7,381 nt of DNA, from positions 1-7,381 of the forward strand of contig CAMTPG010000126.1 in the NCBI GenBank assembly GCA_947074335.1. The letters are read 5' to 3'. How positions within the stretch are numbered: position 1 is the first letter of the stretch; every line of letters begins with the position of its first letter. This stretch comes from an uncultured Parabacteroides sp. (GTDB taxonomy: Bacteria; Bacteroidota; Bacteroidia; Bacteroidales; Tannerellaceae). Below the pieces are notes generated by a model. The model worked only from the letters and a program-made list of their open reading frames with translations. It did no database searches and was not told where the DNA came from. Below are positions 5,853-7,381 of this stretch, piece by piece. Both the position numbers and the translations under genes were made by a program.

Positions 5853-6698
5853 ATGAAGAAAATCAATAAAGATGACATAATCAGTTTGGCCGGTACAATC
5901 GGTTTGCATGCCATTCTTCTTTTGATTTTACTCTTCTCGGTACTTAAATCGATTGTGCCTGAAGAGGAGGGCGGAATATTGGTGAATTTCGGAAATGTCA
6001 ATGTATCATCCGGTACATTCGAACCGAAATATACCGGCGATGTGCTGCCTCAGAAAACAACTACGCCTCCGCCGCCTCCCGAACCTGCAAAAGCGGTTCA
6101 GGAAGAGTTGGTAACACAGGATCTGGAAGAATCTGTGGCGCTGCAGGCCGAGAAAAAGAAGAAAGAGGAGGAACGCAAACGCGAAGAAGAAAAGCGCCGC
6201 AAAGAGGAGGCCGAAAAAGAACGCATTCGCAAAGAGGAAGCCGAGAAAAAGCGGCTGGCCGAAGAGCAGCGTAAAAAGGAAGAAGCCATCAGCAACCGTG
6301 TAGCCGGTGCTTTCGGTATGGGAAGTGCAGCCGGAAATAATCAGGGCGATGGCGATACGGCTGCCGGAAATCAGGGCAGTCCGTTTGGCAATTCCGATCA
6401 TGGTGCAAACGAAGGTGTGGGCGGTTACGGCTCTTTCGATCTGAACGGTCGTTCGATTGGTGCAGGCGGTTTGCCGCGCCCCGAATATACGGTTCAGGAA
6501 GAGGGAAGAATTGTTGTGAATATTACTGTCGATCCGAAAGGCAATGTTATTTTTGCCGAAGTGGGCCGCGGTACCAACATTGATAATGCTTCCATGCGCA
6601 AGAGTGCACTCGATGCTGCCCGCAAAGCTAAATTCAACAGCATCTCGGGAGCCAATAATCAAAGTGGAACAATTACATATTTGTATAAACTTAAATAA
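5853..6698 (+). CDS. tonB: TonB-family energy transducer with TolA-like charged linker
   Basis: This protein links the ExbBD motor to outer-membrane transporters. From ATG 5853 it has 281 residues. One N-terminal signal anchor spans about 10-33 (ISLAGTIGLHAILLLILLF) with a histidine (His19) at the position conserved in TonB anchors. A Pro tract (TTTPPPPPEP, 69-78) follows, then a highly charged Lys/Glu/Arg helix at about 98-147 with a 10-residue repeat (KEEAEKERIR then KEEAEKKRLA). A Gly/Asn-rich linker covers about 151-206. The C-terminal TonB/TolA-like domain covers about 207-281 (RPEYTVQEEGRIVVNITVD...KAKFN...YLYKLK). An upstream in-frame ATG at 5799 lies inside exbD and is less likely, because 5853 reproduces the TGATATG junction. 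The charged helix resembles TolA domain II, so a TolA-like role is the alternative. Confidence 0.85.
   Translation: MKKINKDDIISLAGTIGLHAILLLILLFSVLKSIVPEEEGGILVNFGNVNVSSGTFEPKYTGDVLPQKTTTPPPPPEPAKAVQEELVTQDLEESVALQAEKKKKEEERKREEEKRRKEEAEKERIRKEEAEKKRLAEEQRKKEEAISNRVAGAFGMGSAAGNNQGDGDTAAGNQGSPFGNSDHGANEGVGGYGSFDLNGRSIGAGGLPRPEYTVQEEGRIVVNITVDPKGNVIFAEVGRGTNIDNASMRKSALDAARKAKFNSISGANNQSGTITYLYKLK
6149..6296 (+). repeat. Purine-rich degenerate repeat encoding a charged helix of TonB
   Basis: The plus strand is strongly purine-biased here and encodes about 50 residues of nearly only K, E, R and A. The clearest units are KEEAEKERIR and KEEAEKKRLA (residues 117-126 and 127-136), a tandem 10-residue repeat. 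A long open frame on the opposite strand is a by-product of this composition. Confidence 0.7.
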
Positions 6699-6709
6699 TC
6701 GATTATCCT

Positions 6710-7258
6710 ATGAAGAAAGCAATTTTATTCCTTGCCAACGGATTTGAAGAGATTGAAGCTCTGGGCACAGCCGATATTCTGCGTCGCGGCGGTATTGATG
6801 TGACTCTGGTTTCCATTACCGATGAAACTGTGGTAACTGCTGCCTATAAAACAACAGTTGTGGCTGATACCGTGCTCGAAAAGATAACATTGACCGGACA
6901 CGATGCGCTGATTCTTCCGGGCGGAATGCCGGGTGCTGCACATCTTAACCAGTGCAAACCGCTGAAAGAGGCTTTGTTGCAACAATACCGGGATAATAAA
7001 CTGATTGCCGCTATTTGCGCAGCTCCGATGGTGCTTGGCGGTCTGGGTTTACTGAAAGATCGTAATGCAACCTGTTATCCGGGATTTGAAGAGAAATTAA
7101 TCGGTGCAAAAATCACAGGCGCTCCGGTTGAGGTTTCAGATCATGTCATCACCGGAAAAGGTCCGGGTTTCATGATGGATTTTGCATTGGCTATCGTGAA
7201 ATACCTGAAAGGTGACGCTGTAGCCGAAGAGGTTGCCGGCGGCTTGTTGCTGAAATAA
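6710..7258 (+). CDS. DJ-1/PfpI family protein (YajL/ThiJ-like)
   Basis: This 182-residue cytoplasmic protein has the DJ-1 fold over its full length. The nucleophile-elbow Cys103 lies in IAAICAAP (99-106), equivalent to human DJ-1 Cys106, with the partner Glu16 in GFEEIEA (equivalent to Glu18). LPGGMPGA (69-76) gives the oxyanion glycine loop. The later GKGPGFMMDFALAIV matches the conserved RGPG...FALAIV block. Where human DJ-1 has HP (His126) this protein has CYP, a change also known in bacterial YajL-like members. The family is linked to oxidative stress and to glyoxal/methylglyoxal handling; the protein deglycase claim is disputed, so I give no exact reaction. It follows tonB by 11 nt, with no terminator or promoter between, so it is probably the last gene of the exb operon. 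The start MKKAILFLANGFEE is the usual one. Confidence 0.93.
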   Translation: MKKAILFLANGFEEIEALGTADILRRGGIDVTLVSITDETVVTAAYKTTVVADTVLEKITLTGHDALILPGGMPGAAHLNQCKPLKEALLQQYRDNKLIAAICAAPMVLGGLGLLKDRNATCYPGFEEKLIGAKITGAPVEVSDHVITGKGPGFMMDFALAIVKYLKGDAVAEEVAGGLLLK

Positions 7259-7318
7259 TCGGGTTCTGAACCTGATAATCCGGATTGCACGGAATGTGCA
7301 TGTACAAATACGAAAAAG

Positions 7319-7361
7319 AAAAGAGGCGAAACGGAATTGAAAGATCTGTTCGCCTCTTTTT
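7319..7361 (+). terminator. Rho-independent terminator ending the exb-DJ-1 operon
   Basis: AAAAGAGGCGAA (7319-7330) pairs perfectly over 12 positions with TTCGCCTCTTTT (7349-7360) around an 18-nt loop, and the T run continues to 7361. It lies 60 nt after the DJ-1 stop. Between them are two small dyads, GGTTC-T-GAACC (7262-7272) and the palindrome AATCCGGATT (7277-7286), of no clear role. Confidence 0.9.
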
Positions 7362-7381
7362 ATTAGAATTGGATATTATTT

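Noticed and set aside
6006..6662. Long open frame of 218 codons on the minus strand opposite tonB
   Set aside because: It is the shadow of the purine-rich TonB repeat and Gly-rich linker; its product is a low-complexity Phe/Leu run with no family features.

Overview
The window looks like ordinary chromosome from a member of the Bacteroidota, probably Bacteroidales. I infer this from four promoter-like sites of the TAnnTTTG (-7) type, the lack of clear Shine-Dalgarno sequences before most starts, moderate GC content, and protein types typical of that order (M13 peptidase, CBS/ACT-like protein beside NAD kinase, ExbB-ExbD-TonB beside PdxJ). No rRNA, tRNA, CRISPR array, insertion sequence or phage gene is visible.

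Layout. (1) 1-1136, plus strand: the 3' half of an M13 (neprilysin/PepO-like) zinc metallopeptidase, closed by a strong long-stem terminator at about 1148-1215. (2) 1311-1995, plus strand: its own promoter with a 16-bp perfect palindrome, then a small protein of kinase-like 'polyvalent protein' type whose N-terminal part appears to lie in another frame, which suggests a 2-bp frameshift in an AG repeat. (3) 1996-2287: an intergenic stretch holding a minus-strand terminator and a promoter-like box. Together they outline a candidate RNA of about 67 nt, or the 3' UTR end of the nadK transcript. (4) 2288-3861, minus strand: a two-gene operon of a CBS-pair/ACT-like protein followed by NAD kinase. 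(5) 3862-3947: a short intergenic region where promoter boxes for the two directions face each other. (6) 3948-7258, plus strand: pdxJ, then exbB, exbD, tonB (joined by 1-nt gaps) and a DJ-1/PfpI protein, closed by a terminator at 7319-7361.

How the genes relate. NAD kinase makes NADP and PdxJ makes pyridoxine 5'-phosphate, so the centre of the window is a small cofactor neighbourhood; the CBS/ACT-like protein is a plausible ligand sensor. ExbB, ExbD and TonB form a proton-driven inner-membrane motor that energises outer-membrane transporters. Its TonB has a long charged TolA-like helix, so a Tol-type envelope role cannot be excluded. The DJ-1 protein at the operon end is probably a stress or glyoxal-handling enzyme. 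Most of this is conserved housekeeping content. The less ordinary items are the small RNA/micro-ORF candidate at 2139-2219, the frameshifted kinase-like gene with its palindromic promoter, and the face-to-face promoters before pdxJ.
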